Shown piece by piece: positions 19,779 to 28,824 of a stretch of DNA of 64,000 nt. Each line of letters opens with the position of its first letter. The stretch's first letter is position 1. The DNA comes from Haemophilus sp. CCUG 60358 (lineage in GTDB: Bacteria; Pseudomonadota; Gammaproteobacteria; Enterobacterales; Pasteurellaceae). The position numbers and the translations under genes were made by a program. The DNA lies in contig NZ_LZOZ01000001.1 of assembly GCF_001679485.1 (NCBI RefSeq), forward strand, positions 62,001 to 126,000, in the 5' to 3' direction. A model generated the notes under the pieces. It did no database searches, was not told the DNA's origin, and worked only from the letters and a program-made list of their open reading frames with translations.

Positions 19779-21362
19779 TTAATGTTCCCTTGTTTTAAAG
19801 AAGGTCACATCAGGATAACGTTCTTGTGCAAGATTTAAGTTAACCATAGTTGGTGCAATGTAAGTAAGATTATCTCCACCATCTAATGCTAGATTTTGCT
19901 CATTTTTGCGTTTGAACTCTTCAAATTTTTTGTTATCCGCACATTCCACCCAACGAGCCGTTGCGACATTGACCGTTTCGTAAATGGCTTCAACGTTATA
20001 TTCAGATTTCAAACGGGAAACAACCACGTCAAACTGTAATACACCGACCGCGCCAACAATCAAATCATTATTGCTTAATGGACGGAAAACTTGCACAGCA
20101 CCTTCTTCAGAAAGTTGTACTAAGCCTTTTAACAATTGCTTTTGTTTGAGAGGATCTTTCAAACGGATACGACGGAATAATTCAGGAGCAAAGTTTGGAA
20201 TACCAGTAAATTTAAGCTCTTCACCTTGCGTAAAGGTATCACCAATTTGAATTGTGCCATGATTGTGCAAGCCGATAATATCGCCAGCATAGGCTTCATC
20301 AGCATGAGTACGATCTCCTGCCATAAAGGTGAGCGCATCGGAAATAACCACATCTTTACCAATACGCACATGTTTAAGTTTCATCCCTTTTTCATATTTG
20401 CCAGAAACTACGCGTAGGAACGCCACACGGTCGCGGTGTTTTGGATCCATATTGGCTTGGATTTTAAACACGAAACCGCTGAATTTGTCTTCTTCAGCTG
20501 AGACTTTACGCGTGTCTGCCTGACGAGCTTGTGGGGCAGGCGCCCATTCGGTTAAACCATCTAAGAAATGATCGACACCGAAGTTACCTAATGCCGTACC
20601 GAAAAAGACAGGTGTTAATTCACCACTTAGGAATAAATCCAAATCAAATTCATTACTTGCACCTTTTACAAGCTCTAATTCATCACGCAATTGTTGGGCT
20701 AAGTCATCGCCTACGGCAGCGTCTAATTCGGGGCTATTTAAGCCTTTCACAATACGTACTTCTTGAATGGTCGAGCCTTGGCCACTTTGATAAAGATAGG
20801 TTTCATCTTTATATAAATGATAAACCCCTTTAAACAATTTACCGCAACCAATCGGCCAAGTAATCGGCGCACAATGGATTTTTAATACGTTTTCCACTTC
20901 ATCTAATAATTCCATTGGATCGCGAATATCACGGTCAAGTTTATTCATGAAAGTGATAATTGGCGTATCGCGTAAACGGGTCACTTCCATTAATTTAATG
21001 GTACGTTCCTCAACCCCTTTTGCAGAATCGATAACCATTAAGCAGCTATCCACAGCCGTCAAAGTGCGGTAGGTATCTTCCGAGAAATCCTCATGCCCCG
21101 GCGTATCTAATAAATTCACCAAGCATTCATTGTAAGGGAATTGCATCACGGAAGTGGTAATAGAAATACCACGTTGTTTTTCCATTTCCATCCAGTCAGA
21201 TTTTGCATGCTGTGCAGAGCCTTTACCTTTAACAGAGCCCGCTTTTTGAATGGCATTGCCGTATAGCAATACTTTTTCGGTGATGGTGGTTTTACCCGCG
21301 TCAGGGTGGGAAATAATCGCAAATGTGCGACGTTTATTCACTTCTTCTAATGGATAACTCAT
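19779..21362 (-). CDS. prfC: Peptide chain release factor 3
   Basis: GTPase that recycles release factors RF1/RF2 from the ribosome after peptide release. The 527-residue product begins with the translational GTPase G1 motif SHPDAGKTT (about 18-26), followed by G2 (RGISITTSV), G3 (DTPGHEDF) and G4 (NKLD), and the RF3-specific domains II and III. Length equals that of E. coli RF3 (529). It is divergent from purC. Confidence 0.96.
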   Translation of the reverse strand: MSYPLEEVNKRRTFAIISHPDAGKTTITEKVLLYGNAIQKAGSVKGKGSAQHAKSDWMEMEKQRGISITTSVMQFPYNECLVNLLDTPGHEDFSEDTYRTLTAVDSCLMVIDSAKGVEERTIKLMEVTRLRDTPIITFMNKLDRDIRDPMELLDEVENVLKIHCAPITWPIGCGKLFKGVYHLYKDETYLYQSGQGSTIQEVRIVKGLNSPELDAAVGDDLAQQLRDELELVKGASNEFDLDLFLSGELTPVFFGTALGNFGVDHFLDGLTEWAPAPQARQADTRKVSAEEDKFSGFVFKIQANMDPKHRDRVAFLRVVSGKYEKGMKLKHVRIGKDVVISDALTFMAGDRTHADEAYAGDIIGLHNHGTIQIGDTFTQGEELKFTGIPNFAPELFRRIRLKDPLKQKQLLKGLVQLSEEGAVQVFRPLSNNDLIVGAVGVLQFDVVVSRLKSEYNVEAIYETVNVATARWVECADNKKFEEFKRKNEQNLALDGGDNLTYIAPTMVNLNLAQERYPDVTFFKTREH

Positions 21363-21511
21363 TTGTCTTGTTTCTTCTGTTTTAAATAATGCCGTATTGT
21401 CGCTGATTTTCAGATTGAGCTCAAATTAAATTGCTTTTCTTTTGTTATCTATAGCTTATTTAGGTGTATGACTCTGTAATTTCTTTTCTTTGAAATTTTT
21501 TTATAAAAAAA

Positions 21512-21544
21512 AAGCAAACGTTTGCGCAAGAAGTGCGGTATAAT
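21512..21544 (+). promoter_or_regulatory. purC promoter with PurR operator
   Basis: AAGCAAACGTTTGCGC (21512-21527) contains the perfect palindrome GCAAACGTTTGC and closely matches the PurR consensus ACGCAAACGTTTGCGT. A -10 TATAAT sits at 21539-21544, so PurR would cover the -35 region. An uptake core (21531-21539) fills the rest of the spacer and shares its last T with the -10 box. Regulation by PurR with hypoxanthine or guanine is expected from the family. Confidence 0.85.
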
Positions 21545-21584
21545 ATGCGCCGATTTTTTATTCTTATAATAAAAGGTGCAAACA

Positions 21585-22445
21585 ATGACACAACTTAGTC
21601 TAAAAAAAATCTATTCTGGGAAAGTGCGTGATCTTTATGAGATCGATGATAAACGAATGTTAATGGTAGCCAGTGACCGTTTGTCTGCATTTGATGTGAT
21701 TTTAGATGATCCTATCCCACGTAAAGGTGAAATTCTGACTCAAATTTCCAATTTCTGGTTTAATAAGTTAGCCCATATTATGCCGAATCATTTTACTGGC
21801 GATTCAGTTTATGATGTGCTACCAAAAGAAGAAGCTGATTTAGTAAAAGATCGAGCAGTGGTATGTAAGCGTTTGAAACCAATAAAAATTGAATCTATCG
21901 TGCGTGGTTATTTAACAGGTAGTGGGCTAAAAGATTATAAGCAAACTGGCACTATTTGTGGTTTGAAATTGCCAGAAGGATTAGTTGAGGCAAGTAAATT
22001 ACCAGAGCCGATTTTCACACCATCAAGCAAAGAAGAAGTGGGCAATCACGATATCAATATTAGCTATGAAGAATGTGAAAAAGCAATTGGCGCAGAGTTA
22101 GCGGCACAAGTGAGAGAAAAAGCGATTGCGCTTTATACTGAGGCTGCCAAATATGCGCTGACTAAAGGTATTATTATTTGTGATACTAAATTTGAATTCG
22201 GTTTAGATGAAAATGGTACACTCACTTTAATGGATGAGGTATTAACACCGGATTCTAGCCGTTTTTGGTCAGTTGATACTTATAAAGAAGGAACAAATCC
22301 GCCCTCATTTGATAAGCAATTTGTACGAGATTGGTTAGAGCAAAGTGGTTGGAATAAACAACCACCAGCGCCGAAAGTACCAAAAGAAGTGATTGAAAAA
22401 ACAGTTGCTAAATATCAAGAGGCGTTGGATTTATTAACAAAATAA
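21585..22445 (+). CDS. purC: Phosphoribosylaminoimidazole-succinocarboxamide synthase
   Basis: SAICAR synthase of purine biosynthesis: couples CAIR with aspartate using ATP. The 286-residue product has the family start [15 protein letters not shown], the ATP-binding [19 protein letters not shown], the VRGYLTGSG signature, and [12 protein letters not shown]. It is the longer form of PurC (E. coli's is 237). ATG 21585 is 9 bases after AAAAGG; a GTG at 21576 overlaps that ribosome site and is rejected. A PurR box controls it; a terminator follows. Confidence 0.95.
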   Translation: MTQLSLKKIYSGKVRDLYEIDDKRMLMVASDRLSAFDVILDDPIPRKGEILTQISNFWFNKLAHIMPNHFTGDSVYDVLPKEEADLVKDRAVVCKRLKPIKIESIVRGYLTGSGLKDYKQTGTICGLKLPEGLVEASKLPEPIFTPSSKEEVGNHDINISYEECEKAIGAELAAQVREKAIALYTEAAKYALTKGIIICDTKFEFGLDENGTLTLMDEVLTPDSSRFWSVDTYKEGTNPPSFDKQFVRDWLEQSGWNKQPPAPKVPKEVIEKTVAKYQEALDLLTK

Positions 22446-22456
22446 CATTAACAATC

Positions 22457-22489
22457 TCCCTGCTATGCTTTAGAATAGCAGGGATTTTT
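22457..22489 (+). terminator. Rho-independent terminator after purC
   Basis: Perfect 10-bp stem TCCCTGCTAT/ATAGCAGGGA with an 8-base loop, followed by five T. Confidence 0.88.
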
Positions 22490-22516
22490 GCGGATAAAAT
22501 TTGTGAATAAAAGAAA

Positions 22517-23347
22517 ATGAAATCTGTTGCGATAGTTGGTTTAGGTTGGTTAGGCTTACCGCTGGCGCTGCACTTAAAAGAGCTTGGTTGGTATGTAAAA
22601 GGATCAAAACAATCCGCTGAGGATGCTCAACGATTGCATCGGTTAGGCATTGAAGCTTATCCTTTTTCTTTTTCAGAAAAAATGAATAGTTTGCCTGATA
22701 ATATTCAATCTCTTTTTGATGTGGATGCACTCATTGTCACCTTACCGCCTAGCCGTTTTTCTTCTCAACAGTATTGTGAACATCTTGCTTTTTTATCTAA
22801 TCAAGCAAAGAAACAAGGTGTACAGCACTTGATTTTTACCAGTTCAACTTCTGTTTTTCCTGATATTTCGGGACAATTCGATGAAAGTTCTCAACTTTCA
22901 GCTGAAACAGAAATTGGTAAAACACTGATACAAGCCGAGCAGTGTTTATTCCGATCAGAAATATCTCATTGCGATATTCTTCGACTTGCAGGATTAATTG
23001 GTAAACAGCGCCATCCGGTTAAATTCTTAGCAGGAAAATGCAATTTAAAACAGGGCTATTCACCGGTTAATTTGGTGCATCTAGAGGATTGTATTCAAGC
23101 TATTACCGCCTTACTCATGAATTCAAATGGATTGCGAACTTACCATCTTTGTGCCCCAATTCATCCTACTCGAGCAGAATATTACACAAAAGCAGCAGTA
23201 TTTTATGATTTATCCATACCACAATTTGAATGTAGTGATTCGGATCCGAAACGAATCATTATGGCAGATAAAATTTGTCGAGATTTAGGCTTCGCTTATC
23301 ATTATCCAAATCCCGATGATATGTTAGAAAAGCGCAGTGATTTTTGA
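22517..23347 (+). CDS. YeeZ-like NAD(P)-binding sugar-nucleotide-epimerase-fold protein
   Basis: A 276-residue Rossmann protein of the extended SDR class. It matches E. coli YeeZ throughout: VAIVGLGWLGLPLALHLKELGW at the start, ALIVTLPPSRFS, LIFTSSTSVFPDISG, LRLAGLIGKQRHPVKFLAGK, PVNLVHLEDCIQAITALL, and a C-terminal ICRDLGFAYHYPNPD. The Tyr-x3-Lys pair usual in active SDRs is not evident. Function unknown. It is encoded on the same strand between purC and argG; the uptake core at 23347 begins at the last base of its stop codon. Confidence 0.85.
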   Translation: MKSVAIVGLGWLGLPLALHLKELGWYVKGSKQSAEDAQRLHRLGIEAYPFSFSEKMNSLPDNIQSLFDVDALIVTLPPSRFSSQQYCEHLAFLSNQAKKQGVQHLIFTSSTSVFPDISGQFDESSQLSAETEIGKTLIQAEQCLFRSEISHCDILRLAGLIGKQRHPVKFLAGKCNLKQGYSPVNLVHLEDCIQAITALLMNSNGLRTYHLCAPIHPTRAEYYTKAAVFYDLSIPQFECSDSDPKRIIMADKICRDLGFAYHYPNPDDMLEKRSDF

Positions 23348-23395
23348 CCGCACTTTTTAAAGACTCACTCACCATAACCACAATGAAGGAAATAA

Positions 23396-24733
<1,338 letters not shown>

Positions 24734-24750
24734 TTTTCTCCCTTAAATAT

Positions 24751-24782
24751 AAAAAGTGCGGTCGATTTTGACCGCACTTTTA
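24751..24782. terminator. Uptake-sequence-pair terminator after argG
   Basis: Inverted uptake cores at 24754 and 24771 with an 8-base gap, A and T flanks. First of two hairpins between argG and fur. Confidence 0.8.
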
Positions 24783-24793
24783 GTAGAAATAAT

Positions 24794-24831
24794 AAAAAAC
24801 CTTAGGTTTTAACCTAAGGTTTTTGTTTTTT
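24794..24831. terminator. Bidirectional terminator between argG and fur
   Basis: Perfect 14-bp stem AAAAACCTTAGGTT/AACCTAAGGTTTTT with a 2-base gap and T-rich tail. Ends fur on the minus strand and backs up the first hairpin for argG. Confidence 0.85.
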
Positions 24832-24839
24832 AGCACAGA

Positions 24840-25274
24840 TTATTTTTTCTCTTCACATTTGTTGATATCGCTACATTTGCCGTAGAGATATAAACTGTGT
24901 GCTTTTAATTTGATGCCATGTTGTTCACTGATTTCTTTTTGACGTTGTTCAATAATATTATCAGTAAACTCAAATACTTTGCCACAATCTTCACAGATAA
25001 TGTGATCGTGGTGTTCTGTTGGCGCAAGCTCAAAAACAGATTTGTTGCCTTCAAAATTATGGCGAATCAAAATATGCGCTTCATCAAATTGGTTAAGCAC
25101 GCGATATACAGTTGCAAGGCCTATATCACTGCCTTGCTCTAACAAGATTTTATATACTTCTTCAGCTGAGAAATGTTCATGTTTATGCTCTTGCATTAAT
25201 GCAAGGATAGTGAGCCGAGGTTCAGTAATTTTTAATCCTGCTTTTTTGAGTAATTTGATGTTTTCTTCAGACAT
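24840..25274 (-). CDS. fur: Ferric uptake regulator
   Basis: Fe2+-dependent dimeric repressor. The 144-residue product has the N-terminal winged helix (LKKAGLKITEPRLTILALMQ...HFSAEEVYKILLEQGSDIGLATVYRVLNQFDEA), the metal-site histidines in EHHDHIICEDCGKVFEF and a C-terminal Cys pair (CSDINKCEEKK). It lies 33 bases after fldA on the same strand and is probably cotranscribed with it, as in E. coli, so the Fur-like sites upstream of fldA may autoregulate it. Confidence 0.97.
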   Translation of the reverse strand: MSEENIKLLKKAGLKITEPRLTILALMQEHKHEHFSAEEVYKILLEQGSDIGLATVYRVLNQFDEAHILIRHNFEGNKSVFELAPTEHHDHIICEDCGKVFEFTDNIIEQRQKEISEQHGIKLKAHSLYLYGKCSDINKCEEKK

Positions 25275-25307
25275 AATGTTCCCTTAAATTTGCTAAATTA
25301 GAGATGG

Positions 25308-25832
25308 TTAAGCTAATTCTGCTAAACACATTTCATCGTAGATTTGTTTTGTCCATTTCTCTACGCGCTCTGCAGTAAGTTCAGGTTGACGATCTTCATC
25401 AATACATAAACCGATAAAGTTTCCATCATCTAACAATGCCTTTGAGGATTCAAAGGTATAACCATCCGTTGGCCAGTTCCCTACAATAATCGCGCCACGT
25501 GGTTCAACGATATCACGTACTGTACCGATCGCATCACAGAAGTAATCAGCATAATCTTCCTGATCGCCACAGCCAAAAATACCGACTAACTTGTCAGTGA
25601 AATCAATTTCTTCTAAGGTAGGAAAAAAATCATCCCAGTCAGCTTGTGCTTCACCGTAATACCAAGTAGGAATACCGAAAAGTAAAAAATCATAACTTTC
25701 GATATCTTCTTTCGTGCTTTTTGCAATGTCACGGATATCGACTAATTCATTGCCTAATTGTTTTTGAATCATTTTTGCAATGTTTTCTGTATTACCTGTG
25801 TCACTACCGTAAAATAAACCGACAACTGCCAT
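25308..25832 (-). CDS. fldA: Flavodoxin
   Basis: Low-potential FMN electron carrier in the cytoplasm; family roles include activation of radical and reductase enzymes, and replacement of ferredoxin when iron is scarce. The 174-residue long-chain flavodoxin shows the phosphate loop GSDTGNTENIAK (about 9-20), the FMN-stacking LFGIPTWYYGEAQADWDDF, and GCGDQEDYADYFCDA. Its promoter region carries three Fur-like repeats. Confidence 0.96.
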   Translation of the reverse strand: MAVVGLFYGSDTGNTENIAKMIQKQLGNELVDIRDIAKSTKEDIESYDFLLFGIPTWYYGEAQADWDDFFPTLEEIDFTDKLVGIFGCGDQEDYADYFCDAIGTVRDIVEPRGAIIVGNWPTDGYTFESSKALLDDGNFIGLCIDEDRQPELTAERVEKWTKQIYDEMCLAELA

Positions 25833-25903
25833 TGTTCTTTCCTTTTGAAATAAAATTAGGTGAATAGAAAAAAATTAGGGGCAAAGCCCTACAATTTGTG
25901 CGA

Positions 25904-25969
25904 ACTATACCACAAATGAATTCTCATTTGAATAGAATAATTCTCATTTAAAACGATTAATTCTTATTT
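25904..25969 (-). promoter_or_regulatory. fldA-fur promoter with three phased Fur-like repeats
   Basis: Read on the minus strand, AAATGAGAATT occurs at 25919-25929 and 25939-25949 and AAATAAGAATT at 25959-25969, spaced exactly 20 bp. TGAGAAT is a familiar Fur half-site. A possible -10 TATAGT lies at 25904-25909 with a weak -35 near 25927-25932, so the first repeat sits between them. The third repeat overlaps the ybfF stop codon. Fur binding is inferred from motif similarity. Confidence 0.65.
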
Positions 25970-26742
25970 AGAAACCTATCAATTGCACGTATCACAAAAT
26001 CTGGTTTTTCCGCATGAACCCAGTGCCCACAACCATTGATAGTGAAAGAGGTCGCATTCGGGAATTGTTTTAGAATAATTTCTGTATATTCAGGTTTAAT
26101 ATAAGATGAAAGCCCGCCTTTAATAAAGAGAGTAGGCGTATTAGCGTAAACTTCCTGCCAATCCATCAGTTCTGCATAATGCTCAAAAAGTGCGGTCAAA
26201 TTGAAACGAAAATATTCACTTGAAGTCGGCTCAAAAGATTTCAACATAAACTGTACCACGCTAGGCTCGGCAATTTCACTTTCTAAAATCGGTTTGGCCT
26301 GTTGGCGAGTTTGTGGCTGCGCTTTTTTCACTGCAAACAAACCACGAAACACATCATCATGTCCCGCACTGCTATTTGCCACTGGAGCAATATCAATGAC
26401 AACCAATTTTTCCACGCGATGTGGTTGAAGTGCGGTCATTTTCATTGCCGTTTTTCCGCCCATTGAATGACCAATTAAGATCACTTTATCTAATTTAAGG
26501 TGATCGATAAGTTGCCATACATCATCAGCCATGACATCGTAATTCATTGTTTCTGAATGAAAACTTTGTCCATGATTGCGTAAATCCACACGTAAAATAT
26601 TATAGTTATCGCTAAATGCACGAGCGATCACACCAAGATTATTCATATCCCCAAATAAGCCGTGCATAAAAACTAAGGTAGGTGAATTAATTGCTTGTTT
26701 TGTTTGATGAAATTGATAGTTTAATAATTCGGAAGATGACAT
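25957..26742 (-). CDS. ybfF: Alpha/beta hydrolase, YbfF esterase
   Basis: A 261-residue cytoplasmic esterase of the alpha/beta hydrolase fold. The oxyanion region FMHGLFGDMNNLG, nucleophile elbow GHSMGGKTAM (Ser near 93) and the late His in GCGHWVHAEKP complete the triad. E. coli YbfF hydrolyses short acyl and palmitoyl-CoA-type esters; the physiological substrate is unclear. The order seqA divergent from ybfF, then fldA and fur, is the same as in E. coli apart from ybfE. Confidence 0.92.
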   Translation of the reverse strand: MSSSELLNYQFHQTKQAINSPTLVFMHGLFGDMNNLGVIARAFSDNYNILRVDLRNHGQSFHSETMNYDVMADDVWQLIDHLKLDKVILIGHSMGGKTAMKMTALQPHRVEKLVVIDIAPVANSSAGHDDVFRGLFAVKKAQPQTRQQAKPILESEIAEPSVVQFMLKSFEPTSSEYFRFNLTALFEHYAELMDWQEVYANTPTLFIKGGLSSYIKPEYTEIILKQFPNATSFTINGCGHWVHAEKPDFVIRAIDRFLNKN

Positions 26743-26812
26743 ATATTTTGCGTGAGAATTTGGTTAGAAATCGTTATAATGGGTGAAAATTTTAGCAAAC
26801 GGAGAGAAAAAA

Positions 26813-27454
26813 ATGAAGATAATTGAAGTTGATGAAGAATTATATCAATACATTGCTGCACAAACTCAGTCTATTGGAGAAAGTGCGTCTGATATTCTTC
26901 GCCGTTTGTTGAATTTACCCGCTCACGCAACAAGCAAGGTTGATTTCTTTGAATCAGATGTATCAGCTGAAAACGCAAAAAGTGTGGTGCATTCTGAGAC
27001 TGTTTTAACGGAAAAAACAACCGAAGCATCTCAACCAAAAGTTGAACCTGTTGAGCCGCCAAAAGTAGTGAAGAAACAATCGGATGAAGCAATTAATCAT
27101 ATTGTTGATAAAGTCCGTGCACTCTTGAATTCTGCTGAATTTAAAGAAGAGCCAAAAGCAGTCGTGCGTTTTCTAAGTATATTGCGTACGCTTTATCGTA
27201 CCAATCCAGAAAGCTTTGCACAGGCAACTGAAAGCTTACAAGGCCGTACTCGTGTGTATTTTGCTCGTGATGAAGGGACTTTACTAGTGGCGGGTAATCA
27301 CACGAAACCGAAACAAATTCCTGACACACCATATTGGGTGATAACTAATACCAATAGTGGTCGTAAGATGCTGATGCTAGAAGGGGCGATGCAATCTATG
27401 CATTTGCCGGAATATTTAATTGACGAAGTTCGCCCTTATTTTGTTAGCAACTAA
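26813..27454 (+). CDS. seqA: Negative modulator of replication initiation SeqA
   Basis: Binds hemimethylated GATC sites, sequesters oriC and organises newly replicated DNA. The 213-residue product has the N-terminal oligomerisation domain (MKIIEVDEELYQYIAAQTQSIGESASDILRRLL), a linker about 25 residues longer than in E. coli (181 residues total there), and the C-terminal DNA-binding domain with SLQGRTRVYFARDE and NTNSGRKMLMLEGAM. ATG 26813 has GGAGAG at 26801; an upstream in-frame start lacks support. Confidence 0.94.
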   Translation: MKIIEVDEELYQYIAAQTQSIGESASDILRRLLNLPAHATSKVDFFESDVSAENAKSVVHSETVLTEKTTEASQPKVEPVEPPKVVKKQSDEAINHIVDKVRALLNSAEFKEEPKAVVRFLSILRTLYRTNPESFAQATESLQGRTRVYFARDEGTLLVAGNHTKPKQIPDTPYWVITNTNSGRKMLMLEGAMQSMHLPEYLIDEVRPYFVSN

Positions 27455-27458
27455 GTCA

Positions 27459-28811
27459 ATGCAAAAATTACCTTGGCAAGCATTTGCCCAAAATTCAGCG
27501 TATGCAGATCAGATCGCGTTGCGAAATTCGCAGGGCGATCCTTTTACTTGGGTAGAACTTGCTGAGAAAATTAACCAGGTAGAAGCTTTTCTTTTACAAC
27601 AAGGTGTGACAGCGCAAAGTGCGGTTGCTTTTTGTGGTAAAAATTCAGAACAGATCTTATTTCTCTATTTAGCGGTCATTCAGTTAGGTGCAAAAGTTTT
27701 AGGGATCAATCCAGCATTTCCTCAAGAAAAAGTAGCTGAATTGTGCCAAGTATATGGCGTGGATTTTTGTTATCAAACCGAAGATATTCGTTATTTAGCT
27801 GCTGAATCATTAACTGAACATAACGCTGATTTTACAAAAGCCGCTACGATGACACTCACATCCGGTTCAACTGGTTTGCCCAAAGCGGTGGTGCATAATA
27901 TTGCTGCTCATTTAGCTAATGCGGAAGGCGTTTGTGCCTTAATGAATTTTAGCAAAGATCAATTATGGCTACTTTCTTTACCGCTTTATCATGTTTCCGG
28001 ACAGGGGATTGTGTGGCGCTGGCTGTATGCGGGAGCAACCTTAGTACTACCGAAAGAAGATTTTTATCAATCTATTGGTGAGGTTTCCCATGTTTCTCTC
28101 GTGCCAACGCAATTACAGCGTTGGTTTGATTATTTGGCAGAACATCCTCAACCTATCCAAACGCAAGCCGTGTTATTAGGTGGGACACAAATTCCCGTAA
28201 AATTAACCCAAGCGTTAAATGAATTAGGTGTTCGAAGCTATTCAGGCTATGGCATGACAGAAATGGCTTCTACCGTATTTGCTAAGCAATCGGATCGAAA
28301 AATAGGCGTGGGACAGCCTTTACTTGGCCGAGAGTTCAAGTTAGTGAATGAAGAAGTTTGGCTAAAAGGAGCCGGACTTGCCATGGGATATTGGCGAGAA
28401 GGACATATTGTTCCACTCACCAATGCAGAAGGTTGGTTCCAAACAAAAGATAAAGCTCAATGGCTTGATGACGAATTAGTTATTCAAGGCCGATTGGATA
28501 ATATGTTTATTTCTGGCGGTGAAAATATTCAACCAGAAGAAATTGAAAAAGTGATTGCACAGTCAGATTTGGTGAAGCAAGTCTTTGTTTTACCTAAACG
28601 TGATGAGGAATTTGGACAACGCCCCGTGGCGTTGGTGGAATTTCACATGCCGTTTAATGAAAGTGCGGTTGAATCTCTCAATGTTTTTTTACAAGGGCGA
28701 TTGGAACGATTTAAGCAACCCGTTGCCTACTATGAACTCCCGCAGGATTTAATCCAAGGGGCAATAAAGATTTCTCGCAAAGCACTCGCCGATTGGCTGT
28801 CGCAACAATAG
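27459..28811 (+). CDS. menE: o-Succinylbenzoate-CoA ligase
   Basis: Acyl-adenylating enzyme of menaquinone synthesis, forming OSB-CoA from o-succinylbenzoate, ATP and CoA. The 450-residue product contains the P-loop-like motif MTLTSGSTGLPKAVVHN near 131-147, LLGGTQIPVKL, SGYGMTEMAST, and the hinge KDKAQWLDDELVIQGRLDNMFISGGENIQPEEIE. Start chosen at 27459, four bases after the seqA stop; no strong ribosome site is visible, so translation is probably coupled to seqA. Two uptake cores lie inside it. Confidence 0.9.
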   Translation: MQKLPWQAFAQNSAYADQIALRNSQGDPFTWVELAEKINQVEAFLLQQGVTAQSAVAFCGKNSEQILFLYLAVIQLGAKVLGINPAFPQEKVAELCQVYGVDFCYQTEDIRYLAAESLTEHNADFTKAATMTLTSGSTGLPKAVVHNIAAHLANAEGVCALMNFSKDQLWLLSLPLYHVSGQGIVWRWLYAGATLVLPKEDFYQSIGEVSHVSLVPTQLQRWFDYLAEHPQPIQTQAVLLGGTQIPVKLTQALNELGVRSYSGYGMTEMASTVFAKQSDRKIGVGQPLLGREFKLVNEEVWLKGAGLAMGYWREGHIVPLTNAEGWFQTKDKAQWLDDELVIQGRLDNMFISGGENIQPEEIEKVIAQSDLVKQVFVLPKRDEEFGQRPVALVEFHMPFNESAVESLNVFLQGRLERFKQPVAYYELPQDLIQGAIKISRKALADWLSQQ

Positions 28812-28824
28812 GAAAGTTAGTTTA

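Noticed and set aside
19573..19782. A 69-residue open frame over the second tRNA-Gln
   Set aside because: It is read through the tRNA gene and the uptake-pair terminator; not a protein.
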